DNA of 64,000 nt from Streptomyces piniterrae (GCF_005048155.1 NZ_SUMB01000003.1:62001-126000); one strand, 5' to 3'. Counted from the stretch's first letter, positions 34,582 to 42,998 are shown. The notes: a model not told the origin generated them from the letters alone. Program-made: numbers and translations.

Positions 34582-35564
34582 CTCCGCTCCTTTCCGCCGC
34601 CGACCAGTCGCAGGAAGCCGAAGGACAGGACGCACGCCACCAGCGCGAGCAGTACCGCCTCCGCGGCCGCCACATGCTGGTTGTTGCCGACGAACGCCTC
34701 GCTGTAGGCGTGCAGGTTGGGGGTGAAGCCGGAGTCGATGGAGGAGGCGAGCGGCCGCAGCACCATGGGTTCCGCGAAGAGTTGGAGGGTGCCGATGATG
34801 CTGAAGACGGTGGTGAGGACGAGGGCGGGCCGGATGAGCGGGAGTTTGATGTGCCGGGCGACCTGCCAGGCGCTCGCGCCGTCGATCCGCGCGGCCTCGT
34901 AGAGCTCCTCCGGTACGGCCTTGAGCTGGGCGATCAGTACGAGCATGTTGTAGCCGGTGAACTGCCAGGTGACGATGTTGGCGATGGACCACAGGACGGT
35001 GCCGCGGGAGAGGAAGTCCAGGTCCCAGCCGATGGCGTCGGCGATCTTTACCAGTGGGCTGATGCCCGGTACGTACAGGAAGCCCCAGAGGATCGAGGCG
35101 ATGACGCCGGGGACGCCGTAGGGGAGGAAGAAGGCGCTGCGGAAGAAGGTGACGCCGCGGGCGGCGGCGCTCTCCAGGAGGAGGGCGAGAGTCGTCGCGA
35201 GCGCGATCATCAGTGGGATCTGGACGGCGCCGAAGAGGAGGACCCGGCCGAAGCCGGTCAGGAACCGGTCGTCGGAGAGTGCGTGCGCGTAGTTGGCGAG
35301 GCCGGCGAATGCCTCGTGTTCCTGACCGCCGAGGCCGAGCGGGCCGGTGCGTTCGGTCTTGTGGAGGCTCTGGTGGACGGCGTAGACGATCGGGGCGATA
35401 AAGCAGAGGGCGAAGAGGGCGAGGAAGGGCAGGACGAAGCCGGCCGCGGCGCGGGCGTTGCGGGCCTCGGTGCGGGAGGGGCGGCGGCTGGTCGGGCGGC
35501 GCCGTTGCGGGGTCCGCCGCCGCGGGGTGACCGGCTCCGGCCGGCTCAGGGTTTCCCGGCTCAC
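34578..35564 (-). CDS. Carbohydrate ABC importer permease (MalF/UgpA-like, first subunit)
   Basis: A 328-residue permease. A basic ~35-residue N-terminal tail (RRRTPQRRRPTSRRPSR) precedes the first helix GFVLPFLALFALCFIAPIVYAVHQSL. The EAA loop reads PEELYEAARIDGASAWQVARHIKLPLIRP. The GTG start at 35564 overlaps the binding-protein stop (GTGA), so translation is coupled. It pairs with the following permease in the membrane. Confidence 0.85.
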   Translation of the reverse strand: MSRETLSRPEPVTPRRRTPQRRRPTSRRPSRTEARNARAAAGFVLPFLALFALCFIAPIVYAVHQSLHKTERTGPLGLGGQEHEAFAGLANYAHALSDDRFLTGFGRVLLFGAVQIPLMIALATTLALLLESAAARGVTFFRSAFFLPYGVPGVIASILWGFLYVPGISPLVKIADAIGWDLDFLSRGTVLWSIANIVTWQFTGYNMLVLIAQLKAVPEELYEAARIDGASAWQVARHIKLPLIRPALVLTTVFSIIGTLQLFAEPMVLRPLASSIDSGFTPNLHAYSEAFVGNNQHVAAAEAVLLALVACVLSFGFLRLVGGGKERR

Positions 35565-36898
35565 CCGCCGCTCTCCACCTTCAGGCCCTTGCCCTTGAGG
35601 TCGGAGATCGTCTGGCCCTGCACCTTCTTCAGGACGGCGCGGAAGGAGCCGCCGTCGGCGAGCGCTTCGGTGAAGGCGTCGCCGAGTCGCTGGTAGAGGG
35701 TGTCGACGCCGGGTCCCCATTGCCAGCTGGTGTCGACGTGTGTTCCGGCGTCGGCGAAGATCTTGCTGTACGCCTGGCCGCCGAAGAAGTCCTTGTCGAC
35801 GTCGAGGTCGCCGGTGGTGTAGCCCTTCTTGGCGCTGGGGAAGCCGTAGCCGCCGTCGATCAGCAGCGCGATGGACTCGGGGTCGGTGTTGAGCCAGATG
35901 GCGAAGTCCAGTGCGTCCTTGGGGTATTTGGCCTTGGCGAAGACGGCGGTGGTCGAGCCGCCCCAGTTGGCGTACGCCTGGCCGCCGGGCTGCCATTGGG
36001 GCAGCGGTGCGGCGCGCCATTTGCCCTTGGTGCCGGGGGCGTTGCCGATGAGGAGGGCGTCGCCCCAGCTGGCGCCGATCCAGGCGGGGATGGTGCCGGT
36101 CTGGAGGTCCTTGTACCAGGCGTTCTGCCGGTCGGGGATGGTCTTGACCAGTTTCTGTTTGACCAGTGATTCCCAGTAGTCGGCGACCTTGCGGGTGGGT
36201 TCGTCGTCGATGTGCACGATCCAGGTGTCGCCGCTGGTGGTGTACCACTTGGCGCCGGCCTGCCAGGCGAGGCCGGCGAGGCGGTTGCCGTTGGTGGGGG
36301 CGAAGGTCTCGATCCAGGCGCCTTTTTTGCGGAGGGTTTTGGCGGCGGTCTCGTATTCGTCCCATGTCCCAGGAGTGTCTACGTCCCATTTGTCGAAGAG
36401 GTCCTGGCGGAGGAACAGGCCCATGGGTCCTGAGGCCTGGGGGATGGCGTAGATGCCTTTGCCGAACACGGACTGCTGCCACTGCCAGCCGAAGAACTTG
36501 GCCTTGTGGCGGGCGGCGCCGAGGGGGGCGAGGTCGAGCAGGCCGTTGTCGAGCAGGAAGCTGGGGACGACGGGGAATTCGATCTGGCCGAGGTCGGGCG
36601 GGCTGCCGGCCTTGATGGCGGCGTGCATCTTGGCGTACTGCTGGCCGTTGACCGCCGATACCTTCTCGACCTTGACCTGGACGTCGGGGTGCTTGCGGTT
36701 CCACAGGTCGACGGGTTTGTCGATGCCCGGTACCCAGGACCAGAACGTCAGGGTGATCCGCTGTCCTTTCTTTCGCTCCCGGGGCGCGTCGCTGTCGTCG
36801 CCGTCGCCGCAGCCGGCGAGCGCGAAGCCCGCGGCGACGGCGGCCGCCCCGCCCAGGACCGTTCTACGGTGCATCGGGTGCATGTCGTTGCTGGTCAT
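35561..36898 (-). CDS. Sugar-binding lipoprotein of the sialidase-linked ABC importer
   Basis: A 445-residue extracellular solute-binding protein. The N-terminus has MHRRTVLGG (twin Arg), a hydrophobic core and lipobox FALAGC, so it is a lipoprotein that may use Tat. The mature start is ITLTFWSWVPGIDKPVDLWNRKHPDVQVKVEKV, the usual CUT1 binding-protein opening. The ATG at 36898 has GGAGGAG upstream although it lies 35 bp inside the end of the sialidase gene; a second in-frame ATG at 36874 is possible. It binds the ligand that the two permeases carry in, predicted to be a sialylated glycan or sialic acid. Confidence 0.85.
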   Translation of the reverse strand: MTSNDMHPMHRRTVLGGAAAVAAGFALAGCGDGDDSDAPRERKKGQRITLTFWSWVPGIDKPVDLWNRKHPDVQVKVEKVSAVNGQQYAKMHAAIKAGSPPDLGQIEFPVVPSFLLDNGLLDLAPLGAARHKAKFFGWQWQQSVFGKGIYAIPQASGPMGLFLRQDLFDKWDVDTPGTWDEYETAAKTLRKKGAWIETFAPTNGNRLAGLAWQAGAKWYTTSGDTWIVHIDDEPTRKVADYWESLVKQKLVKTIPDRQNAWYKDLQTGTIPAWIGASWGDALLIGNAPGTKGKWRAAPLPQWQPGGQAYANWGGSTTAVFAKAKYPKDALDFAIWLNTDPESIALLIDGGYGFPSAKKGYTTGDLDVDKDFFGGQAYSKIFADAGTHVDTSWQWGPGVDTLYQRLGDAFTEALADGGSFRAVLKKVQGQTISDLKGKGLKVESGG

Positions 36899-37994
36899 CC
36901 GGCTCCTCCACGGGGATGCGGCGGAAGGTGATCGTCGAGTAGGCGCTGAAGTCGCCCGTCTCGTAGAGCAGTCCGACGTGCGTGCGGTCGAGGCGTACGA
37001 GGTCGGAGTAGGCGGCGGGGAGCCCGGAGACGGTGTGTGCGGTCCGCCAGGTCAGGCCGCCGTCGCGGCTGGTGCGTACGGTCATCAGGGCGCGGGCGGC
37101 CGGGTCGGCGGGCCCGGAGTGGAGCAGTTCGTCGCGGTCGCCGAGGTGCAGGACGCTGCCCTGGCAGACGGGTCCGGCGAGGCCGGCCTGGGGCCGGAAG
37201 GGGGTGCGGAGGTGCTCGCCGCCGTCCGTCGAGACGGCGTCGGCGCGGTGCCAGGCGGCGGTGGTTTCCGTGCGGGTGCTCAAGTAGAGGGTGCCGTCGG
37301 GGAGTTCGGCGGCGGTGGTCTCGTTGGGGGCGACGGAGGGGTGGGTGTCGCCGTCGGTGTAGCCGATCCGCCAGGTGGCGCCGTCGTCGTCGCTGAGCAG
37401 GGCGTGGCCGCCGTTGTGGCGGAATTCGGTGCCGGTGTCGTCATGGCCATCAGGCGCGGTGGGTGGGGTGGAGTGGTTGGCGGGGACGACCAGCCGTCCG
37501 GCGTGGGGGCCGTGGCGCAGCCGCAGCGCATGGCCGGGGCCGGTGGCGTACCAGCGCCATTCGGGGCGCTTGGTCTGGTCGGTGATCTCGCGGGGCGGGC
37601 TCCAGGTGGCGCCGTGGTCGTCGCTGTGCTGGAGCCAGACGCGGCGGCCGTCGGCGGCGGAGACCTGGCCGCGGCGGATGCGGTCCTCGGTGGCGTCGGC
37701 GGCGCTGTGGACCTGGAGCAGCAGCACCCGGCCGTCGGCGAGGACGACGGGTGCGGGGTTGCCGGCGGTGCCGGTGCCGTTGCGGGCGACGACCTGGAGG
37801 GGGCCCCAGGTGTGGCCGCCGTCGTGGGAGCGTTTGAGGACGAGGTGGATTTCTCCGTGGTCGGCGGGCGAGGTGACCCGGCCCTCGGCTAAGGCGAGGA
37901 GGGTTCCGGAGCGCGCCCGTACGACCGCCGGGATCCGGAAGCTCGTGTACCCCTCCGTCCCGGCCCGGTACGGCACTGAGCTCTCGTGCGCCAC
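36864..37994 (-). CDS. Exo-alpha-sialidase (neuraminidase, GH33), apparently cytoplasmic
   Basis: A 376-residue six-bladed propeller sialidase. The FRIP motif that carries a substrate-binding Arg is at about 18-21 (TSFRIPAVV). Asp-box repeats include SHDGGHTWGP, SDDHGATWSP, SDDDGATWRI and SRDGGLTWRT. A catalytic Glu is expected near the TTAAELPDG segment, and the Tyr near AAYSDLV. There is no signal peptide: translation starts only 17 residues before FRIP (GTG 37994, GGGGG upstream). It is therefore probably intracellular, acting on imported sialosides. It is first in an operon with an ABC importer and overlaps the binding-protein gene. A GntR-type operator lies 19 nt before its start. Confidence 0.88.
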   Translation of the reverse strand: MAHESSVPYRAGTEGYTSFRIPAVVRARSGTLLALAEGRVTSPADHGEIHLVLKRSHDGGHTWGPLQVVARNGTGTAGNPAPVVLADGRVLLLQVHSAADATEDRIRRGQVSAADGRRVWLQHSDDHGATWSPPREITDQTKRPEWRWYATGPGHALRLRHGPHAGRLVVPANHSTPPTAPDGHDDTGTEFRHNGGHALLSDDDGATWRIGYTDGDTHPSVAPNETTAAELPDGTLYLSTRTETTAAWHRADAVSTDGGEHLRTPFRPQAGLAGPVCQGSVLHLGDRDELLHSGPADPAARALMTVRTSRDGGLTWRTAHTVSGLPAAYSDLVRLDRTHVGLLYETGDFSAYSTITFRRIPVEEPDDQQRHAPDAP

Positions 37995-38012
37995 GGGTCA
38001 CCCCCAACGGCC

Positions 38013-38027
38013 GGACGTAGGATGTCC
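38013..38027. promoter_or_regulatory. GntR-type operator before the sialidase-ABC operon
   Basis: GGACGT-AGG-ATGTCC. On the minus strand it reads GGACATCCTACGTCC, identical at 14 of 15 positions to the core of the site before the lyase gene (41097-41117). It ends 19 nt upstream of the sialidase start. Confidence 0.65.
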
Positions 38028-38229
38028 TCTGTCCTGCGGCGACCATAAGGAGTGCCCAACTGACCGTCAAGGCACCGGACATGCCGCTTTTTCGTGTCGG
38101 TAAAGGGATCGCCGACATGGGGTGAAATCCGGGTGAACCGGACCATGCGGTTCGTGCGACAGACTGCGGGAAAACCAGCCCGGACGACGCGCGACGGCTC
38201 GCTACGGCGGGTGCACGAAGGAGTGGACG

Positions 38230-39495
38230 ATGAACGCGACGACACCGGCGGGCGCGAACGGCGAGTTGAAGCGGCGCCTGGGTGTGTTCGACGCCGTGAC
38301 GATCGGCCTGGGCTCCATGATCGGCGCCGGCATCTTCGCCGCGCTCGCGCCGGCCGCCGGCGCCGCGGGATCGGGGCTGCTGCTCGGCCTGGCCGTCGCG
38401 GCGGTCGTGGCGTACTGCAACGCGACGTCCTCGGCCCGCCTCGCCGCCTGCTACCCGGCCTCCGGCGGCACCTACGTCTACGGCCGCGAGCGGCTGGGCG
38501 CGTTCTGGGGCTACCTGGCCGGCTGGGGCTTCGTCATCGGCAAGACGGCCTCCTGCGCGGCGATGGCGCTCACCGTCGGTTCGTACGTATGGCCCGGTCA
38601 GGCGCATGCGGTGGCGGTCGCCGCGGTGGTGGCGCTGACCGCGGTGAACTACGCCGGGGTGCAGAAATCCGCCTGGTTCACCCGGGCCGTCGTCGCGTTC
38701 GTCCTCGCGGTGCTCGCCGCGGTGCTCACGGCCTGCCTGACCGGCGGCACCGCCCAGGCCGTACGGCTGGACATCGGCGCCGACGCCACCGCCGGCGGGG
38801 TGCTCCAGGCCGCCGGGCTGCTGTTCTTCGCGTTCGCCGGGTATGCGCGGATCGCCACTCTGGGCGAGGAGGTCCGCGACCCGGAGCGCACCATTCCGCG
38901 GGCGATCCCGCTCGCCCTGGGCATCACGCTGGTGGTGTACGGGGCGGTCGCCGTCGCGGTCCTGGCGGTGCTCGGCCCCGGCCGGCTGGCCGAGGCGACG
39001 GCGCCGCTGGCCGACGCGGTACGCGCCGCGGGGGCCCCCGGCCTGGCCCCGGTGGTACGCGCCGGCGCCGCGGTGGCCGCCCTCGGCTCGCTGCTGGCAC
39101 TGATCCTCGGCGTCTCCCGCACCACCCTGGCGATGGCCCGCGACCGGCATCTGCCGCCCGCGCTGGCCGCCGTCCACCCCCGCTTCCACGTCCCCCACCG
39201 GGCCGAACTCGCGGTCGGCACCGTGGTCGCGGTCCTCGCCGCGACCACCGACGTCCGGGCGGCGATCGGCTTCTCCTCCTTCGGCGTGCTGGCCTACTAC
39301 GCCATCGCCAACGCCGCCGCCCTCACCCTCACGGCGGCCGAGCGGCGCCCGCCCCGCCTCGTTCCCGTCGTCGGCCTGGCCGGCTGCGCGACGCTGGCCT
39401 TCGCCCTGCCGTGGACCTCCGTCGTCTCCGGTGCCGCGGTCCTCGCGGTGGGCGCGGCGGCGTACGGCGTACGGGCGGCGGTCACGCGCACCTGA
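38230..39495 (+). CDS. APC-family amino acid permease
   Basis: A 421-residue transporter with about 12 helices. The APC signature is at the start: RLGVFDAVTIGLGSMIGAGIF (helix 1, G-S/A-G-I-F unwound segment). SGGTYVYGRERLG and FFAFAGYARIATLGEEVRDP (helix 6 and loop 6-7) follow. The family imports amino acids or exchanges them. It is divergent from the sialidase operon and shares its intergenic region, but the GntR-type operator is 203 nt from its start, so co-regulation is uncertain. AAGGAG precedes ATG 38230. Confidence 0.85.
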   Translation: MNATTPAGANGELKRRLGVFDAVTIGLGSMIGAGIFAALAPAAGAAGSGLLLGLAVAAVVAYCNATSSARLAACYPASGGTYVYGRERLGAFWGYLAGWGFVIGKTASCAAMALTVGSYVWPGQAHAVAVAAVVALTAVNYAGVQKSAWFTRAVVAFVLAVLAAVLTACLTGGTAQAVRLDIGADATAGGVLQAAGLLFFAFAGYARIATLGEEVRDPERTIPRAIPLALGITLVVYGAVAVAVLAVLGPGRLAEATAPLADAVRAAGAPGLAPVVRAGAAVAALGSLLALILGVSRTTLAMARDRHLPPALAAVHPRFHVPHRAELAVGTVVAVLAATTDVRAAIGFSSFGVLAYYAIANAAALTLTAAERRPPRLVPVVGLAGCATLAFALPWTSVVSGAAVLAVGAAAYGVRAAVTRT

Positions 39496-39579
39496 GAGCG
39501 CCCAGGTGCGCGTGCCGGGGCCGCGCGCGTCGACCGTGCGTACGCGCGGGAGGCGGGGCGGGCGGTGCCGCTGTCCGGG

Positions 39580-39996
39580 CTACGGCGACAGTGTGTCCCG
39601 GTTTCCCGTGCACAGGGCCCAGATGACGAAGGCGTCCACCACTATCAGGGTCAGTGCCCAGAACGGGTAGTAGGGGATCCACAGGAAGTTGGCGATCATC
39701 GCCAGGCCCGCGATGATCACGCCGACCACCCGCGCCCAGAGCGCCCCGCTGAACAGCGCGACGCCGGCCAGCACGACCACGATCCCGAGAATGAGATGGA
39801 CCCAGCCCCAGCCCGTCAGGTTGAACTTGAACACGTAGTTCGTGGTGGTGACGAACACCTCGTCCTTGGCGATCGCCGAGATCCCTTGCAGGATCGCCAT
39901 GAAGCCGCCGAAGACCATCAGGACGGCGGCGAAGACGGTCCAACCGGTCACCGCGCCACTGGACGAACGGTTGGCGGCTCCGACATGAGTAGCCAT
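39580..39996 (-). CDS. DUF7144-like small membrane protein
   Basis: A 138-residue protein with four hydrophobic helices. After a polar start, GWTVFAAVLMVFGGFMAILQG, WGWVHLILGIVVVLAGVALF, VVGVIIAGLAMIANFLWIPYYPFWAL and VVDAFVIWALCT follow. The pattern matches the abundant streptomycete DUF7144/vitamin-K-epoxide-like four-helix proteins; function unknown. A perfect 18-bp palindrome lies 31 nt upstream of the ATG, and two 14-bp direct repeats further upstream, so it appears tightly regulated. Confidence 0.7.
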   Translation of the reverse strand: MATHVGAANRSSSGAVTGWTVFAAVLMVFGGFMAILQGISAIAKDEVFVTTTNYVFKFNLTGWGWVHLILGIVVVLAGVALFSGALWARVVGVIIAGLAMIANFLWIPYYPFWALTLIVVDAFVIWALCTGNRDTLSP

Positions 39997-40026
39997 GTCC
40001 GGCTCCTTCGTGCGAAGGTCTCGCCG

Positions 40027-40044
40027 CTGACCTGCACAGGTCAG
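40027..40044. promoter_or_regulatory. Perfect 18-bp palindrome upstream of the DUF7144-like gene
   Basis: CTGACCTG-CA-CAGGTCAG, 31 nt from the ATG at 39996 on the minus strand, in operator position. Its sequence differs from the GntR-type sites in this region. Confidence 0.5.
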
Positions 40045-40129
40045 ATCAGCGACCTTGGATTCCAGGCTGGCACGGGGGGCGGCGGCAGATCTTGGGTCAT
40101 TCGGCCCAGTGGCCGGTCCGGATGGGGCA

Positions 40130-40158
40130 GTCACACGTTCAACGGTCACACTTTCAAC
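40130..40158. repeat. Direct repeat upstream of the DUF7144-like gene
   Basis: GTCACACGTTCAAC (40130-40143) and GTCACACTTTCAAC (40145-40158) differ at one position and are 15 bp apart. A separate exact tandem of CACGTGGGGTCGCG follows at 40189-40216. No gene is seen in 39997-40292. Confidence 0.5.
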
Positions 40159-40292
40159 AAAATGTGCGCCGCCGACGCGGGGAGCGTGCACGTGGGGTCG
40201 CGCACGTGGGGTCGCGCACGCGGGATGGGAGCGGGCCGGACAGTGGGGCGTGGCGCGGGGCCCGTCATCTCCCCCACCTCCCTCTTCTCCCC

Positions 40293-40994
40293 TTACGGCG
40301 CCCCCTCGCCCGCCAGCCGGCGTCGGATGCCGTCGAAGTGCCGGTGCATCGCGGCCACCGCGCGGTCGCCGACGCGCGCCTCCAACGCCTCGACGATCTC
40401 CAGGTGCTGACGATATGTCACATCCGGATCGTGGCGGTCGTCGGAGAGGTCCTCGCGCACCCGGCGCAGCGCCGCCCAGAAGGCGTCCAGCACCTCGCTC
40501 AGGAGGTGATTGCCCAGCGAGCGGTAGAGGGCGAGATGGAAGGCGCGGTCGGTGGCGCTCTGCACCTGCCCGCCGCGCGCCTCCTCCGCCATCCGCTGCA
40601 CCAGCCCCCTGAGGACGGTGAGGTCCTCGGCGGGCAGATCGCGTGCGACGGTGCCGATCAGGCCGGCCTCCAGCGCCTCGCGGACCTCCATCAGCTCGTA
40701 CAGGCTCGGCTCGCCCTGGTGGTGGCGGACCGCGGCGCGGAAGGCGATGCCCTCGACGAACGGTTCGAGGGAGAGCGGGCCGACGTAGGTGCCGAAGCCG
40801 TGCCGGATCTCGACGATGCGCATGGCCTGGAGCGCCTTGAGCGCCTCGCGGACCGAGTTGCGGCTGACGTCGAGCAGGCCGACCAGTTCGGCCTCGGTGG
40901 GCAGCGGGTCGCCCGGTGTCAGGCCGCGGTCCAGGATCAGCTGCTTGATCTGCGCCTGGACGCCCTCCGCCATCGTGCCTCGCACCATGTGCAT
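40293..40994 (-). CDS. GntR-family (FadR/FCD) repressor, predicted sialic-acid regulator
   Basis: A 233-residue regulator. The winged helix-turn-helix spans about 8-75 (ILDRGLTPGDPLPTEAELVGLLDVSRNSVREALKAL, with RHGFGTYV as the wing). The all-helical FCD ligand domain spans about 90-225 (LYELMEVREALEAGLIGTVA, TDRAFHLALYRSLGN, YRQHLEIVEALEARVGDRAVAAMHRHF) with Asp/His residues that bind metal in the family. It is divergent from the NanA-type lyase, and the shared gap contains an operator-like palindrome also found before the sialidase operon. I infer that it represses sialic-acid genes, like NanR, but the ligand is untested. Confidence 0.85.
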   Translation of the reverse strand: MHMVRGTMAEGVQAQIKQLILDRGLTPGDPLPTEAELVGLLDVSRNSVREALKALQAMRIVEIRHGFGTYVGPLSLEPFVEGIAFRAAVRHHQGEPSLYELMEVREALEAGLIGTVARDLPAEDLTVLRGLVQRMAEEARGGQVQSATDRAFHLALYRSLGNHLLSEVLDAFWAALRRVREDLSDDRHDPDVTYRQHLEIVEALEARVGDRAVAAMHRHFDGIRRRLAGEGAP

Positions 40995-41096
40995 GCCCTC
41001 CCTCTCCCGCGGGCCGCCCTGTCGCCGACCCGTTCCGCCCCCGGGCCGCCGATCCTTGACCGGCCGGCTTTCCGCCTGCTCTATTGTCACGCAGAC

Positions 41097-41117
41097 ATGG
41101 GACATCCCACGTCCCAT
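41097..41117. promoter_or_regulatory. GntR-type operator between regulator and lyase genes
   Basis: ATGGGACAT-CCC-ACGTCCCAT: 9-bp arms with a single mismatch around CCC. It sits 57 nt before the lyase ATG and about 100 nt before the GntR ATG, so it can serve both. Confidence 0.7.
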
Positions 41118-41173
41118 ATCCAACGACGGCAGCCACCACCTCCCCCACGCCTCTCCCCCACGTTGGAGCCCCC

Positions 41174-42133
41174 ATGGCACTGCCCGTACCGCTGCGCGGC
41201 GTCATCCCGCCGGTCTGCACCCCCCTCGACGCACACGGCGAGGTCGACACCACCTCCCTCACCCGCCTCGTGACCCACCTCCTCGACGGCGGTGTGCACG
41301 GGCTGTTCGCGCTCGGCTCCAGCGGTGAGGCCGCCTTTCTGAGCGACGCCCGGCGCGCCACCGCCCTGGAGACCGTCATCAAGGCCGCGGACGGCCGGGT
41401 CCCGGTGCTCGCCGGAGCCATCGACACGACCACCGCCCGGGTGCTGGACCACGCCAGGACCGCCGCCGATCTGGGCGCCGATGCGCTGGTCGCGACCGCG
41501 CCGTTCTACACCCGCACCCATCCGCGGGAGATCGCCGCCCACTTCCGCCGGATCCGTACGGCCGTCGGGCTGCCGCTCTTCGCGTACGACATCCCCATGG
41601 CCGTGCACAGCAAGCTGCCCACCGCGCTGGTGGTCGAGCTGGCGGAGGACGGCACGCTCGCCGGGCTCAAGGACAGCAGCGGCGACGACGGCGCGCTGCG
41701 CCGGCTGGCCGTCCGCCTCGGCGGCCGCACCGCCCGGCGCACCGGCCCCGCCCCCGGCTTCACCCTCCTCACCGGCTCCGAACTGACCGTGGACGCCGCC
41801 CTGTTGGCGGGGGCCGACGGCGTCGTCCCGGGCCTCTGCAATGTCGACCCGGCGGGCTATGTCCGGCTCTACGACGCCGCGCGGGCCGGCGACTGGGAGC
41901 GGGCGGCCGCCGAACAGGAGCGGCTGGTGGCGCTGTTCGACATGACCGATGCCGGCCCGGAGAGCGAGATGGGCCGCAGTTCCTCGGCACTGGGCTCGTT
42001 CAAGGCGGCGCTCCGGCTCCTCGGCGTGATCGAGCACGGCGCCACCGCCTTCCCGCAGCTCCCGCTGAGTGAGGAGTCCGTGGCGGAGGTGGGACGTCGG
42101 CTCACCTCCGCCAGTCTGCCACCCGTCCGCTGA
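41174..42133 (+). CDS. nanA: N-acetylneuraminate lyase / dihydrodipicolinate synthase family aldolase
   Basis: A 319-residue class I aldolase. The carboxylate-binding loop is GSSGEAAFL (about 48-56). The active-site Tyr is in PFYTRTHP and a second conserved Tyr is in FAYDIP. The Schiff-base Lys is in LAGLKDSSGD (about 160-169). These are shared by NanA, DapA and related sugar-acid aldolases. Sialidase, importer and a GntR regulator with shared operators make cleavage of N-acetylneuraminate to ManNAc and pyruvate the best guess; a different 2-oxo acid is possible. ATG 41174 follows TTGGAG. No ManNAc kinase or epimerase is in the window. Confidence 0.8.
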   Translation: MALPVPLRGVIPPVCTPLDAHGEVDTTSLTRLVTHLLDGGVHGLFALGSSGEAAFLSDARRATALETVIKAADGRVPVLAGAIDTTTARVLDHARTAADLGADALVATAPFYTRTHPREIAAHFRRIRTAVGLPLFAYDIPMAVHSKLPTALVVELAEDGTLAGLKDSSGDDGALRRLAVRLGGRTARRTGPAPGFTLLTGSELTVDAALLAGADGVVPGLCNVDPAGYVRLYDAARAGDWERAAAEQERLVALFDMTDAGPESEMGRSSSALGSFKAALRLLGVIEHGATAFPQLPLSEESVAEVGRRLTSASLPPVR

Positions 42134-42144
42134 CGCGCCGCCGC

Positions 42145-42178
42145 CCACCCGCACCCGCACCCGCACCCGCACCCACAC
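42145..42178. repeat. Hexamer microsatellite (CACCCG)n
   Basis: About five tandem CACCCG units run just after the lyase stop, ending CACCCACACC. It is a simple repeat in an intergenic position. Confidence 0.7.
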
Positions 42179-42264
42179 CTTCACTTCATGATCAAACTCC
42201 CGTACGGGTGACACCGGTTGAAGCGGGCACCGGATCCCGCCGCGCTGCGGCAGGATGCGGGCCC

Positions 42265-42966
42265 ATGGATGCCGTACGCGTCGCGCTGCTGCGCGAGGTC
42301 CTCGCCGGAACCGAGTGGGTCCAGGCCACCCGCCGCTTCGCCAGGTCGCTGCGCACCTCCGTGGCGCCGCACGGCGGCGGGCTGCTGCTGGTCGGCAGCG
42401 CCGCATACGAGCCCTGGCATCTGGCCGCGCATCTCGACGACGAGGCCGCCTGGTCGGGGCTGCCGGAGCTGTCCCCCACGCTGGTTCGGCACCGGGTCCC
42501 GAGCGGGGTGCCGGCCCACCTGTCGGTCGGGCTGGGCCGGCTGGAGGCCGCCGGGCGGGGCGAGACGCTGCTGGTCGTCACGCCCGAGCAGCCGGGCGCC
42601 GGGCTGCTGGAGCGGGTGCACGACGCCCGGCGCAACGGCGCGACGGTGCTCGCGCTGGACGGCGGGGACCGCGATCTGCACGCCCTCGCGCATGACGCGC
42701 TCGCCGCTCCCCCCGCCGTGCCCGTCGACGACGCCGGGCCCGATGCCGAAGCGTGTGCCGGGGCGTATGCCGAGGCGCATGGCGAGCCGCCAGCCGGGAC
42801 GTATGCCGACGGTGTGCAGGACCTGGACCTCGACACCCTTCAGCATCTGGTCAGCGCGGCCGCCGGGGAGAACAGCCTGCCGGCGCCACGCCCGCACCGG
42901 CGCTTCCGCGACCGCCTGGCCCGGCTGGCGGACGAGCTGACCTCGCCGCCACCGCCGCGCTGGTGA
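42265..42966 (+). CDS. Conserved hypothetical protein (streptomycete)
   Basis: A 233-residue soluble protein beginning MDAVRVALLREVLAGTEWVQ. The middle contains GGGLLLVGSAAYEPWHLAAHL and LLVVTPEQPGAGLLERVHDARRNGATVLALDGGDRDL. That alternation of strands and helices suggests a Rossmann-like or SIS-like sugar-isomerase fold, but I do not recognise a family motif. The region 155-185 is Ala/Glu/Gly-rich and probably disordered. ATG 42265 is preferred over 42208. It follows the lyase by 131 nt and precedes a GntR-type operator, so its regulation is unclear. Confidence 0.55.
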   Translation: MDAVRVALLREVLAGTEWVQATRRFARSLRTSVAPHGGGLLLVGSAAYEPWHLAAHLDDEAAWSGLPELSPTLVRHRVPSGVPAHLSVGLGRLEAAGRGETLLVVTPEQPGAGLLERVHDARRNGATVLALDGGDRDLHALAHDALAAPPAVPVDDAGPDAEACAGAYAEAHGEPPAGTYADGVQDLDLDTLQHLVSAAAGENSLPAPRPHRRFRDRLARLADELTSPPPPRW

Positions 42967-42975
42967 ACCGAGGCG

Positions 42976-42998
42976 GGTATGACGTCCCACGTCATACC
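42976..42998. promoter_or_regulatory. GntR-type operator before the MFS gene
   Basis: Perfect 10-bp arms GGTATGACGT and ACGTCATACC around CCC. The inner core GACGTCCCACGTC matches the site at 41097-41117 except for one base. It lies 76 nt before the MFS start. Confidence 0.65.

Noticed and set aside
42145..42178. Short regular repeats as a possible CRISPR array
   Set aside because: Units are 6 bp with no spacers; likewise the 11-bp and 28-bp arrays elsewhere lack unique spacers and Cas genes.
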